From Flaveria trinervia (Eukaryota > Streptophyta > Magnoliopsida > Asterales > Asteraceae): a stretch of DNA of 64,000 bases. The stretch's first letter is position 1, and each line of letters starts with the position of its first letter. Positions 46,017-56,018 of this stretch are shown in pieces. The notes below the pieces were generated by a model that did no database searches, was not told the DNA's origin, and was given only the letters and a program-made list of their open reading frames with translations. The stretch covers positions 49,889,645 through 49,953,644 of the forward strand of contig CM046451.1 in NCBI GenBank assembly GCA_025506515.1. The letters are read 5' to 3'. The translations under genes were made by a program, and so were the position numbers.

Positions 46017-46062
46017 GTGGCCGGAGCTCGGCCGGAGTATGGCCGGAGCTCCGCCGGAAAGT
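46017..46062 (+). repeat. GC-rich short repeats in S1
   Basis: GGCCGGAGCTC, GGCCGGAGTAT and GGCCGGAGCTCC follow one another in an otherwise AT-rich element. Confidence 0.7.
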
Positions 46063-46490
46063 CGGGTGAAGGGGAGGGTTGGTTTGGGAAATTGTAAATT
46101 TACACATATGGTCCCTTTGATTTTTATTTTATCATTTTATGTCTTATGTCTTAATTTGTTTTTAAGTTTATAAAATAACATTAGGGCCCCCTTGACTTAT
46201 TAAATCCAAGTTTTAAACATTTTAAGTCTAAAAATTACAATTATGTATTATTATTATTATAATTATTCTGGTTATATTATTATTATATTAATTTTGTTAA
46301 TATTGTTATTATTAGTATGATTATTATTGTTATGATCATTCTAATAGTTAAAATATTAACTTTCAAATTAAACATCTAAAGGAAACAAACATGAATAACC
46401 CTCATGGTTACATTAATGACAACATGGCCCTTACAAGATTATAACAAAGCTAACTTTTGATTAACGCAAAATACAAGATGTTACGATATC

Positions 46491-47996
46491 TTCTCGATGG
46501 TGTGTATCGATGTTTTGTGTCCCAATTTGAGCCAAAATATGTCATTGAAGCTCTAAACGATGAGGCATGGGTCAATGCCATGCAAGAGGAACTTCTACAA
46601 TTCAAGAAGTTAGGGGTATGAACATTGGTGGATAGACCAAAAGGTACTAAGGGGATTGGCACCAAATGGGTCTTGAAGTGCAAGAAAGATGACCAAGGGG
46701 TCATAATAAGAAACAAGGCTCGACTTGTAGTTCAAGGATTTCGACAAGTTGAGGGTATTGATTACAATGAAGTGTTTGCACCTGTGGCAAGAATGGAAGC
46801 AATTCATATCTTCCTAGCCTATGCATCTTACTTGCAGATCAAGGTATCAATTATATGTAAAGAGTGCATTCCTTCATGGTGAAATCCAGGAGAAAGTGTA
46901 CGTTAGTCAACTTGAAGGATTTGAGGATCCGTATCATCGGGATAGAGTTTACAAACTAGATAAGGCTCTCTACGGGCTCCATCAAGCCCCAAGAGCATGG
47001 TGTGAGAAACTCTCGACTCATCTTGTGAAACACGGATTTCGTAGAGGAGTGATTGATTGTACACTGTTCATCAAAGAAAAAGATGGTGACTTAGTGCTCG
47101 TACAAATTTATGTTGTTGACATAATTTTTGGTTCCAAAAACGAAGAATTGTGTAAAGAATTTGAAGCAGTAATGAAAGCAGAATTTGAGATGAGTGCCAT
47201 GGGAGAGATAAAGTTCTTTCTCGGGTTACATGTGGATGAGAAACCAAATGGAATATTTCTACATCAGACCAAGTATGTAGGTGATATCCTAAGTCGGTTT
47301 GATATGGAGAATGCTTCGGCAGGTGGGACTCCACTGCTACAAACCACGACGTGGCACCCAATGAAAATGGTGATCTGGTGGATGCAACCATGTACCGAGG
47401 AATGATCGGATCCATCATGTACCTCACTGCCTCACGACCTAATATCATGTATGCGACGTGCCTGTGTTCTAGATATTAGGCAAAACCAAAGTCAACCATC
47501 TCATAGGAGTTAAAAGGATATTTCGTTATGTACTCCAACACTCACGTTGTGGTATCCTCATGACGATTACTTTGAGCTTACAGCGTATAGCGATTCAGAT
47601 TATGGAGGCTGCAAAATGAATTATAAGTCAACATCAGCAGAGTGTCAATTCTTTGGTAAACGGTTAGTCACCTGGCAGTGTAAGAAGCAGACCTCATTTG
47701 CTCTGTCAACTTGTGAAGCTAAATATGTTGCTGCTGCAAGTTGCTATTCACAAATCATCTGGGTTCAACAGCAAATGCGTGACTACGGTTTGAAATTCTC
47801 TAACACTCCTATATTCGTTGATAATTCTGCTGCTATCGCCGTAACTAAAAATTCGGTCCAACATCCTAAAACTAAACACATTGGGATTAAATATCCCTTT
47901 ATACGTGATTGTTTTGAAAAGAATTTAATCGATGTGGTTAAAAGTAATACGGACTTTCAACGCGCTGACCTCTATACAAAAGCTTTGATAAACTGA
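46491..47996 (+). pseudogene. C4 reverse transcriptase and RNase H (active site mutated)
   Basis: The linker resumes (CFVSQFEPKYVIEALNDE) and leads to RT: IGTKWVLKCKKDDQG, NKARLVVQGFRQVEGIDY, ALYGLHQAPRAWCE. The YVDD box reads YVVD near 47110, so the first catalytic Asp is Val. IKFFLGLHVDE and TKYVGDILSRF follow. TGA at 46618 replaces Trp and there are frameshifts near 46860, 47400 and 47500. RNase H from 47547 has YSDSDYGGC, TCEAKYVAAAS and FVDNSAAIAV, with the Glu kept. Pol ends ADLYTKALIN and TGA near 47994. Confidence 0.88.
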
Positions 47997-48785
47997 GGAT
48001 TTTATATCTGTTAGAGGTCAACGGCGTGAAAAAGAAATTTGAAGTGATTCCAGAAGACGAAAGTACATAGTTTGACGAGTAGAGTTATTTTTTATTATTA
48101 TATTATTATTTTTTATTTCTTTTATTTTATCTTTATTTCTTCGTCTATAAAATCCAAAAACTCAAAAATATTTTTAATTTAGAATTTTAGGAAGAGAATA
48201 GGTTACATTAGAATTAAAATTATTCGTTTCATTTAATTACTTAAAAAATGAGGGAGGAGGGCAGCTTAGCTAAAACAAAAGAAATCAAATCTATGATACT
48301 GATTCAACGTATTTGGAAAATGATAGTACACAGGAACAGATTATTTGGGAATTCAAAAGTTTAACTGTTTAAGAGGCAAAAGTCAAAGTTTAAGTCTGAA
48401 AAGTCTAAGCAAAGTAAAAGGAAAAATGATAGCAAAACTAGTAGGCTACCAAGGTAACATAGAGAAAGTATACCTAGAGGCTGTTAGTTCACTATATAAT
48501 GTGTTAGTAGATTCAACATAATAGACAAGTAGACCTCATTGGTGGTTCCAATTACAAACTCAGTTGTTCAACCTACTGTGGGTTCCCATCTTATCCCTGT
48601 TAACACAATCAACACCTTTCCAATAAGGGGTAAAGAGCAAAATAAACGTCACATATGTGTGCGGACGAGCATAAAATATGAGCAAAGTACAAGAGAAATG
48701 CATAAAGCAATCTAGCTAATAACTTATGTTGTTGGTGTGATATGTGCAAAAAGAAAAATAATTGCTCAAACAAGAAGATAGGTTG
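47997..48785 (+). other. C4 noncoding region after pol
   Basis: No gene. It aligns in reverse with C6 36700-37440. It stops at GGTTG (48781-48785), the left flank of C7; the rest of C4 is outside the window. Confidence 0.75.
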
Positions 48786-49715
48786 TGTTGGATCAAGAAG
48801 AAGGCTGGTGCAACCAAAACCAAATCACTTAGATAATTTTGGTGCTACATGCAAAGGCTTCCGAAGCTTAGCATGGAATGGTGCAACCAAAACCAAATCA
48901 CTTAGTTAATTTTGGTGCTACATGCAAAGGCTTCCGATGCTTAGCGTGGAACTTCTGAAGGTTGTACAGTTCTTCCAGAGACAAAGTAAAAGATCAACTT
49001 CTAAAGACAGAACTCTACTTCGGAAGTCAAGAGCATGCTTCCGAAGATCAAGTCTTAGAAGAACAATCAGAAGACTACTTCCAAAGTATGAAGAAAAGAA
49101 GAAATTCCCAAGCCTTAGAAGAAGCAGTCTCTTCCGAAGTATAAGTGGCTTCGGAAGTACTTGTTCTTCCGAAGCCATTTAACCTTCAGAAGACACTTCT
49201 ATGACACAGTGGACATAAGTATGGACCCTGACACTCCGCTGCAGACCTCTGATACTGCATGGCATTTTCTCAAAGAGCCATGCAGTTGACCATACTTTAT
49301 TCCATTGTTTACCTTTTATGATAGTACATGTTACCAACTTTAGTTGGTGACAAAAGGTAAGTCAGGGACATATCCTGACTACCATATCTCAGATAAGACT
49401 TTATCTGAGATACCTTAAACTATAGTCTTGTAGTATAGGCTTTAGTTATAGGATCCCAGCTAGTATCAAAGTATATCCGGCTGTAGGTAGTATTATATGT
49501 AGGTTCTCATTGTAACTCATTATATACTGCTTGTAAGAGTCTTGTAATATTTGAGTTGAGAAGCAATATATAAAAGTACCTTGAAAATTACTTCTTGTGT
49601 TCCTTATTACTTACTATATTGTTATCAACTCTTACTGACTCTATCTTTATCCGAGTGTTGTTCAAGTGAGTTTGAGAGAAAAACTAAGTGTTATGTGACT
49701 TTAACCGATCTGGCA
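48786..49715 (+). repeat. C7 5' LTR (family B)
   Basis: 930 bp from TGTTGGATCAAGAAGAAGGC to GATCTGGCA. The start aligns with that of C2 (both reach GGCTG/GGTGCAACC). It has CTTCCGAAG units (about 48870-49195), a hairpin ACCAACTTTAGTTGGTG (about 49332), a second hairpin ATCTCAGATAA-4 nt-TTATCTGAGAT (about 49386) and a ~58-bp direct duplication around 48810-48930 (GGTGCAACCAAAACCAAATC occurs once in each; GGTGCTACATGCAAAGGCTT twice). Confidence 0.88.
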
Positions 49716-49717
49716 AT

Positions 49718-49729
49718 TGGTATCAGAGC
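49718..49729 (+). promoter_or_regulatory. C7 primer-binding site (tRNA-iMet type)
   Basis: TGGTATCAGAGC, two bases after the LTR end. Confidence 0.9.
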
Positions 49730-49808
49730 TTTTTAGGCTCTTGATTGTGTGATCTAACCATCCAAATCAACCTGTTTTTCACTCCTCCCTACAATTCACT
49801 CACTCAAA

Positions 49809-50960
49809 ATGGACCTTAACAAATCCAAAGTAGAGATGGGAATTATGACAAAGGCTTCCATCATTACTCCTGAAAATTTCAGGTCTTGGAGCAAAAGAAT
49901 GGAAGGCTTCATCAGATACCAAGACAGCAAAATGTGGAACTCCATTGTCAGTGCCCCGTATAAGCCGAAGGTGGCTCACCTGGTGGAAACGGTGCCATGA
50001 TAGAAAAGGCTGTTGAAGATTATTCTGACGAAAACCGAAAGAAGATGGGCATTGACAGCAATGCTATGACCATTCTTATGACTGCAATACCGAACTCCAT
50101 TATGTGGGGTTCGAGCATTGCAAGACTGCCAAAGAATTGTTTGATGCACTTGCTCAGATGTATGCAAACTCCAACGACTCTAAGAAGGACTCACTGAAGC
50201 AACAGTTCGAGAACTTCACTCATATTGCTGGAGAGACCCTTAGCGAGTAGTATGTCAGGTACATGGATCTTATCTCTTCTCTTCAGTCTGTGAAGATCAC
50301 TCCCGAACTTAGAGATCTTACTAGAAAGTTCATGAGTGCTCTTCCAAATGAGTGGACATTCTACAGTGTCTCTATCAAGAGAACAAAAAATGTGAAGACT
50401 CTTACTATGACTGAACTCTACGGCATCCTTAATGGATATCGCCTAGAGATGGAGAGTAAGAAGGGCCACCAAACAAGCAGACCAATAAGTCTACCTGCTA
50501 GCAACGCTTTAGTGGTTGCTGAAGGCTTAATACCCCCACAACCTCAGCACTACCTGACCTACCAGCAGCCATCCTGCTCTTCTAGACATACATCACTTTT
50601 CCTGAGACTCCAAGGTCTCAACAGGCTCAACATAATTCCTTTCAGGAAAGTTGTGCCTTTGTCTCAGGAAGTGGACACTCTAGTGATTTTCAATACTGCT
50701 TTGATGATCTTGAGTGTTTTAATCCAAATGATGTAGAGTATGTGGACATTGTCCAACAGATGGCTCTTTTAACCTATAGAGTGAAGAAGTTCTTTAAGAA
50801 AAACGGAAGGCAATTCCCTCAAAACCCAACTACCAGCAAGTTTGGGTTTCACAAGACCAAAGCAAAGTGTTACAACTGTAACCAACTCGGTCACTTTACA
50901 AGGGAATGCAAGGCTCCGAAAACCAATCCGGGAACCTCACAGGCCTCCACACATCCCTAA
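49809..50960 (+). pseudogene. C7 Gag with zinc knuckle
   Basis: ATG at 49809 (80 bp after the primer-binding site) starts a Gag like that of C2: SWSKRMEGFIRYQDSKMWNS, then a frameshift near 49985, VEDYSDENRKK, a shift near 50100, LKQQFENFT, LPNEWTFYSVSIKRT and LTMTELYGILNGY. TAG near 50248 interrupts. CYNCNQLGHFTREC is at about 50866-50907. It would form the capsid. Not translatable as one frame. Confidence 0.87.
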
Positions 50961-52433
50961 ACCTCAAAGCCCACTAAAAAACATCAACCGAAATAGTTAC
51001 AATGGCTCAAGACGTGACTGGAGCTTCATGGTACAGGATGTGACTCCTGCTCAAGCTCTCATGGCTGGAACAAACGATGCCCAGGTATATGAACATCTCT
51101 GTACTCCAGCCTTGTATAGCTAAAGTTAAACTTTATCAGGATTACAATATGGAAATCAGATCTGATATTAAGTCTTTAAATATTTTAAAATCTGATTTTA
51201 AGAGAGCTGAATCTGATTACCAAAAGAAATTGAGGAGTGTTAGAGAAAACAATGTCTCTTTTAAAACATGAACACACAACTACAAGACTCAAATCAAGAA
51301 TCTGATATCCAAATTGTCTAAGGCTCAAGCCCAATTTGTCACTGCTGAGGCTCAGGCCAGGAAGCATGCTATTGCTGAGCAGAACTTCCAAGCTATCTTG
51401 AATTATCCTCCTACTCCAAACCTGTTATTAGAACAAAAGAGGGTTGGGAACCAATGAAATTGCTCCACCACACTCTTATGAGTCTATTAGACAACCTAGA
51501 TGTGGTATTGAGGAGCAAGAGGTTCCAACTGCTGACCCTCCTTACTAGAGTTGAAGGATAAAGCAGCAATAGTGGCCACCACAGGGGAGGTACAGGTAGA
51601 TGTCCCCATCTCGCCCAGTGAGGATCAGATCCTAACCACTAAGGCCAGAAGAAGCCGAGCTAAAGCTGCTAGAAGAACTGTGAAGAAAGTGGCTGAGTCC
51701 AAGCTAAAGTTTGACCCAAAGCAGAAAGGTGTCTTTATCTCAGTTGGATTCCAAGTGTTAGGTACTTCTGATTCAAGAAAGGAGTGTAATACCAGCATTC
51801 TTGTCCTGCCAAAGGATCAGAAGTTGAAGGAAATGGTTGTTGATGAAGAGAAGAAGCCCAAGAATAGCAACCCTCATAATCCCAAAAGACTAACATTGCC
51901 TGCATAATGTGTGGTCTGCACAACCACATGGCAAAAGATTGTTACTACAATCCTGTAAGCATACATTATGCAAATAATGTTAGGAAAGAAGGAGTCAGGG
52001 AAGGTTTCACATTTGGACCTTTTCAAACAGTTCAAGTGATAATGAAGGGAAAGCTAGTTTCCGAAGCAAGGTTGCTTTCGGAAGAAACTCTTTCTTCTGA
52101 AGGGAAAATGGCCTCGGAAGCAAATGTAGCTTAAGTTTGGAAGAACAAGAAGATTCCCTTGAAACCATCCTAGAAGAAGACTGCTTCGGAAGAAAAGGTG
52201 GTGAAGGATTCATCCGAAAAGAAAGAAGCTTCGAAAGAAGGCCATGCTGCAAAAAGCTTCAATAACTCATCCTCCAAGATCAACCAAAGGATGGACTGGA
52301 AGATCAAGGAGATGTTGTAGCCTAAACCTTTTCTTCAAAGACATCTATTGAACCCCCATGCATATCTTTTGGTTCAATTATGTAATTATCCTTGGAAGAA
52401 TCCAAGACTAGCAATGCTTGGGCTTCCAAACAA
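50961..52433 (+). pseudogene. C7 Gag linker with second knuckle, cut by C8
   Basis: EHLCTPALYS and CIAKVKLYQDYNMEIRSD match the C2 linker. A coiled coil, a Lys/Arg-rich part (SRAKAARRTVKKVAESK) and a second CCHC, CIMCGLHNHMAKDC (about 51901-51942), follow. TTCCGAAG/CTTCGGAAG repeats (52056-52240) are translated as Ser/Glu-rich sequence. The final S-N-A-W-A-S-K is the usual end just before protease, and C8 begins there. Confidence 0.8.
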
Positions 52434-53106
52434 TGTTAGGATCGTGTATTGGATGAAATATTAACTGATAAATGTGTATACCAACTCAAATAGTGCGGAA
52501 TCCTATTTGATTGGCGATCCAATCAGTGAGAACGCATGTAGAAATAATCGTAGATTGAATCTAAACGTTAAGAACGATTTGTGATCAATCTAGTGCGATC
52601 TATGAACTTGGAACAGGTTCTTAGAAGTCTCTGCACGGCTAGGGTATGATTTAGTACGTAGGTATTCAAAGTCTTACATTTTCTGCAAATTAAGTGGTAT
52701 TTATAGGTTAGGGTTTCTCATTCGTGTGACTGAGCCATTAGCATGGTTCAGTCATGTGATTGAGTCATGCAGTTGATCTAGTCTCCTGGTTCAGTCGTGC
52801 GACTGGTTCATTAGCATGAAGTTGCTCATGCGTATGGTCCATTAGCATGGGCCATTCACATGAGAACTTCATATGACTAAGTTTGAATATATTTCTCAAT
52901 CATTACATTACTAAGATTCATTCAAACAACCACAAACCTATATAATTAGTTCAATATGGTCAATAAATAATAACATTCATACACTGAAACATTAAACATT
53001 AAGATCATTCATCACATAATATGTTTCATTCAACTCATCTTTCAATTACATTGAGGACATGACAGACATATACATTAAGATCATAAACTAGGTACATATG
53101 CCTACA
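52434..53106 (-). repeat. C8 3' LTR (family A)
   Basis: 673 bp on the minus strand from TGTAGGCATATG to GATCCTAACA. Family A array (52715-52880) followed by TATAAATA (52698-52705). Shorter and more diverged than C4 and C6 LTRs. Confidence 0.88.
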
Positions 53107-53118
53107 AACTCCCCTTGG
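53107..53118 (-). promoter_or_regulatory. C8 polypurine tract
   Basis: CCAAGGGGAGTT on the minus strand, next to the LTR. Confidence 0.8.
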
Positions 53119-53458
53119 ACCTAGATTCTATTATTGTCTGGCATCCTTCTTTAGCTCGTCAAACTTTTTATGCCTCTCCTCAACTGTGACTCCTGTGTGT
53201 ATCTCAAAAGCAAAGCATAGTCTTATCATATTCTGAAATTGGCGGGCCTGCACAATATCTGCAGATCATAGAACAATGGCACCTGTATAAAGTATAAACG
53301 TCATTAGCAACATGTTGGTTAGCCACGTTGGGTCAAATACCCTGATGGTCTCCATTTGGCGCTCTTTCTGTAATACTATGACTGCTTCTCTTGTTCTCCA
53401 GTCATAATACCACCAATTGAAGTGGGGAGTGAAGTCCTGTGGCATTTCCTCATAGGGA
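53119..53458 (-). pseudogene. C8 extra gene, C-terminal fragment
   Basis: On the minus strand EMPQDFTPHFNWWYYDWRTR, AVIVLQKERQMETIRVFDP and TWLTNM align with the C-terminus of the C6 extra gene (31300-31620). A frameshift near 53300 breaks it, and C9 cuts its upstream part at 53458. It shows that the extra gene is a regular part of family A. Confidence 0.85.
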
Positions 53459-54350
53459 TGTTGGACCAAAAGAACCAATGAGCCAAGATCAGAAAACCTC
53501 TAAGTCCCACATGGTATCACAACAACTGCTGAAAGCCTCATCAGCAGTTTGACAAGTGCTGAAGACTTCAACAGTTGAAGATCAAGTGCTAAAGACTTCA
53601 ACAGCTGAAGAACTAAAGTGCTGAAGTACAACAGCTGAAGAACACAAGTACTGAAGCTGAAAGACCAAAGTACTGAAGTACAACAGCTGAAGAGTTTACA
53701 AGTGCTGAAGATCAACAACTGATGTACAAAGTCTGAAGACAAAGACTGAAGACATCAGCTGATGATATCTACTGAACTCATCAGCTGATGAACCATCTGA
53801 AGGTCAAAGTCTGAAGATCAAGTACTGAAGCCTCAGTAGTTTGTCACAACTGCTGAAGAGTACTCTTCGTAGTTGTGATATCAGTAGTTTTATATTTCTA
53901 GTTTTGTAGTTTTAAGTTTCAGTAGTTTTGTAAACACTAAAGAGCTTGTTCTTCAGTCGTTGTAGTTTCAGTAGTTTCCAATCAATAGTTTTATATTTTG
54001 TACTTAACACTCTGTATGTTCTCAGTAGTTGTGAACATTTCAGTAGTTTGTTAAGAGTTAGTTATTTTTGTATTAGATCTGCCATTGTCACTTTCCGTGA
54101 TAACAGCAGTGTTTGTTGCACTCTATATAAGGAGTGACAACCTATTGTAATAGTGTAATGACGTGAATGACTGAATGATTTGATTAGAAATTCCATATCT
54201 ATAAACATTCCTTGAATCAGAATCTATTCTCTCGCTATAACGGTCTCTTAAATGCATACAAGCATCGACTCTTGCTACAATTGTCTAATTCCTATTCTTA
54301 TTCGCTGCCTGAACTCTAATACATCAAACTTGTGATCGCTGATCCTGTCA
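53459..54350 (+). repeat. C9 LTR, plus-strand copy
   Basis: 892 bp from TGTTGGACCAAAAGAACC to GATCCTGTCA. Dense CAGCTGAAGA / GTGCTGAAG units (53530-53860), then TATATAAG at 54124. A primer-binding site follows at 54353. Confidence 0.9.
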
Positions 54351-54352
54351 AA

Positions 54353-54363
54353 TGGTATCAGAG
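54353..54363 (+). promoter_or_regulatory. C9 primer-binding site, plus-strand copy
   Basis: TGGTATCAGAG directly after the LTR; the mirrored copy at 55021-55032 has lost one base (TGGTACAGAG). Confidence 0.8.
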
Positions 54364-54581
54364 TAGGTTAATCATTGATCGATCTAATAATGATCATTGA
54401 AACTGCTATTTCAGATCTAAGTTTTGATTGAATTAGCTTTTGTTTTTGCAAGAAACGGTTATAAGAGATTGAATTTTCTGTATTTCTGTCATTCATCCTG
54501 AGACTTTTCTGGTGTTCATTGAGTTTGTTGTGGTCTGTGGAAAATTTTTAAAAGCTTGAATTAATTGTTTCTGAACTGAAA

Positions 54582-54707
54582 ATGACTACTCCCTCCAATG
54601 ATCCTCACAATACTGGTTCCTCCACCAAGCCACCAATGCTGGTTAGGAATGAGTATACATATGCAAAGACTAATGCTCCACAACCCTGCGCTGTTAACAG
54701 ACGGTGA
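54582..54707 (+). pseudogene. C9 gag start fragment, plus-strand copy
   Basis: ATG at 54582 starts MTTPSNDPHNTGSSTKPPML. The frame runs about 40 codons and crosses the palindrome centre before a TGA. The mirrored copy starts on the minus strand near 54807 with MTTPSND and is frameshifted after it. Only the first ~38 codons of Gag are present in each arm. Confidence 0.7.
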
Positions 54708-55032
54708 TGAGCAATACGTCTTTGCCATATGTTATACCATTCCTAACCAGCATAGGAGGCTTGGTTGAGGAACCAGTATTGTGAGATCATTGGAGGGAGT
54801 GGTCATTTTCAGTTCAGAACAGTTTAGTTCCTTTTTAAAAAGTTTGAGACAAACACAACCAACTCAATGAGAACCAAGACAAAGATCTAGGATGAATGAG
54901 CAGAATACAGAAAATTCATCTCTATAACCGTTTCTTGCAAAAACAAAAGCTAATGCAATCAAACCTGGATCTTGAATAGCAGTTTCAATGATCAATTAGT
55001 AGATCGATCATGATTACCTGCTCTGTACCATT

Positions 55033-55926
55033 TGACAGGATCAGTGATCACAAGTTTGATGTATCAGAATATAAAGCAGCGGAATACAAACACGAATTAG
55101 ACAAATTGTAGCAAGCCAACGATATTTGTGAGCATTAAGATCGCATACGGTTATAGGGAGAGAATATGAATTTCTGATTTCTAGGAATGTTTATAGATGT
55201 AGAATATTTCTAATCGAATCAATCAATCATTCCATTCAATTACTCATTTCACTCACTGATTACAATAGGTTGTCACTCCTTATATAGAGTGCAACAGTCA
55301 CTGCTGTTATCACGGAAAGTGACAACTGGCAGATCCAATACAGAAATAACTAATTCTTACAAACTACTGAAATGTTCACAACTACTGAGAACATATCAGC
55401 AAGTTAAGTACAAAATATAAAACTACTGAAACTACAACGACTGAAGAACAAGCTCTTCAGTCGTTTTACAAAACTACTGAAACATAGAAATAAAACTACT
55501 GATATCACAACTACTGAAGAAGTACTCTTCAGCAGTTGTGACAAACTACTGAGGCTTCAGTACTTGATCTTCAGACTTTGACCTTCAGGTGTTTCATCAG
55601 CTGATGACTTCAGTAGATATCATCAGCTGATGTCTTCAGTCTTTGTCTTCAGACTTTGTACATCAGTTGTTGATCTTCAGCACTTGTGAACTCTTCAGCT
55701 GTTGTTCTTCAGTACTTTGGTCTTTCAGCTTCAGCACTTGTGTTCTTCAGCTGTTGTACTTCAGCACTTTGGTTCTTCAGCTGTTAAGGTCTTCAGCACT
55801 TGATCTTCAGCTGTTGAAGTCTTCAGCACTTGTCAAACTACTGATGAGGCTTTCAGCAGTTGTTGTGATACCGTGTGGGACTTAGAGATTTTCTGATCTT
55901 GGCTCATTGGTTCTTTTGGTCCAACA
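55033..55926 (-). repeat. C9 LTR, minus-strand copy
   Basis: 894 bp, TGTTGGACCAAAAGAACC to GATCCTGTCA on the minus strand. On one side it adjoins the purine tract of C9 (as a 3' LTR should), on the other a primer-binding site and leader (as a 5' LTR should). Confidence 0.9.
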
Positions 55927-55941
55927 AACTCCCCCTGAACC
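55927..55941 (-). promoter_or_regulatory. C9 polypurine tract
   Basis: GGTTCAGGGGGAGTT on the minus strand, next to the LTR; similar to the family A tract. Confidence 0.8.
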
Positions 55942-56018
55942 AATGCAGCCAAAACCTCTAACTTATTTATATACTCCCACTTATTGATGGCCAAAATGTT
56001 GGTCTTTTTCCTTCTTGA

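Larger units (their letters stand above)
43906..46485 (+). mobile_element. S1: probable solo LTR of another element, inserted in the C4 linker
   Basis: About 2.58 kb from TGTCACACCCCAACC to GATGTTACG, flanked by ATATC on both sides (43901-43905 and 46486-46490; GATATC if one more base is counted). Removing it and one target copy restores the C4 frame. It has no gag or pol domain. The length, TG start and GC-rich repeat suit a Ty3/gypsy-type LTR, though the end reads CG, not CA. A non-autonomous element is the alternative. The middle (about 44600-45280) is very AT-rich and empty of genes. Confidence 0.7.
14862..48785 (+). mobile_element. C4: family A copia element, interrupted by C5, S1 and C7
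   Basis: The 5' LTR is at 14862-15594 and the gag, pol and 3' region are spread over 15595-18183, 41349-43905 and 46486-48785. The gag frame breaks at 18183 and resumes at 41349, with the target copy TAGTC at both edges of C5. The linker breaks at 43905 and resumes at 46491 with ATATC at both edges of S1. The 3' end lies beyond C7 outside the window. The RT active site is mutated (YVVD), so it is dead. Confidence 0.92.
48786..52433 (+). mobile_element. C7: family B copia element, 5' part, cut by C8
   Basis: LTR 48786-49715, primer-binding site, Gag with knuckle, and linker up to the K-x-W-A-S-K position just before protease, where C8 starts. Gag and LTR motifs are those of C2, but more diverged than two copies of one subfamily. 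Pol must lie beyond C8, outside the window. Confidence 0.88.
52434..53458 (-). mobile_element. C8: family A copia element, 3' end, cut by C9
   Basis: On the minus strand: the end of an extra gene (53458-53120), the purine tract and a 3' LTR (53106-52434). It is split by C9 at 53459; the rest lies beyond the window. AACAA (52429-52433) would be its target copy. Confidence 0.85.
53459..55926. repeat. Large palindrome: two head-to-head copies of C9 LTR + leader + gag start
   Basis: The plus arm 53459-54695 (LTR, primer-binding site, leader, gag ATG at 54582) is mirrored by 54696-55926. Arm lengths are about 1237 and 1231 bp. The centre is CTGTTAACAG (54691-54700), itself a perfect palindrome, with no unique spacer. 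The arms match closely by eye with scattered substitutions and small indels. Confidence 0.9.

Noticed and set aside
43906..46485. Possible host gene between C4 pieces
   Set aside because: No frame of useful length or domain; the segment is bounded by target copies and is an insertion.
53500..53742. 80-codon frame antisense to the C9 LTR, repeated at 55643-55885
   Set aside because: Both are reverse-frame readings of the short repeats in the two inverted LTR copies. Their agreement reflects the palindrome, not a conserved protein.
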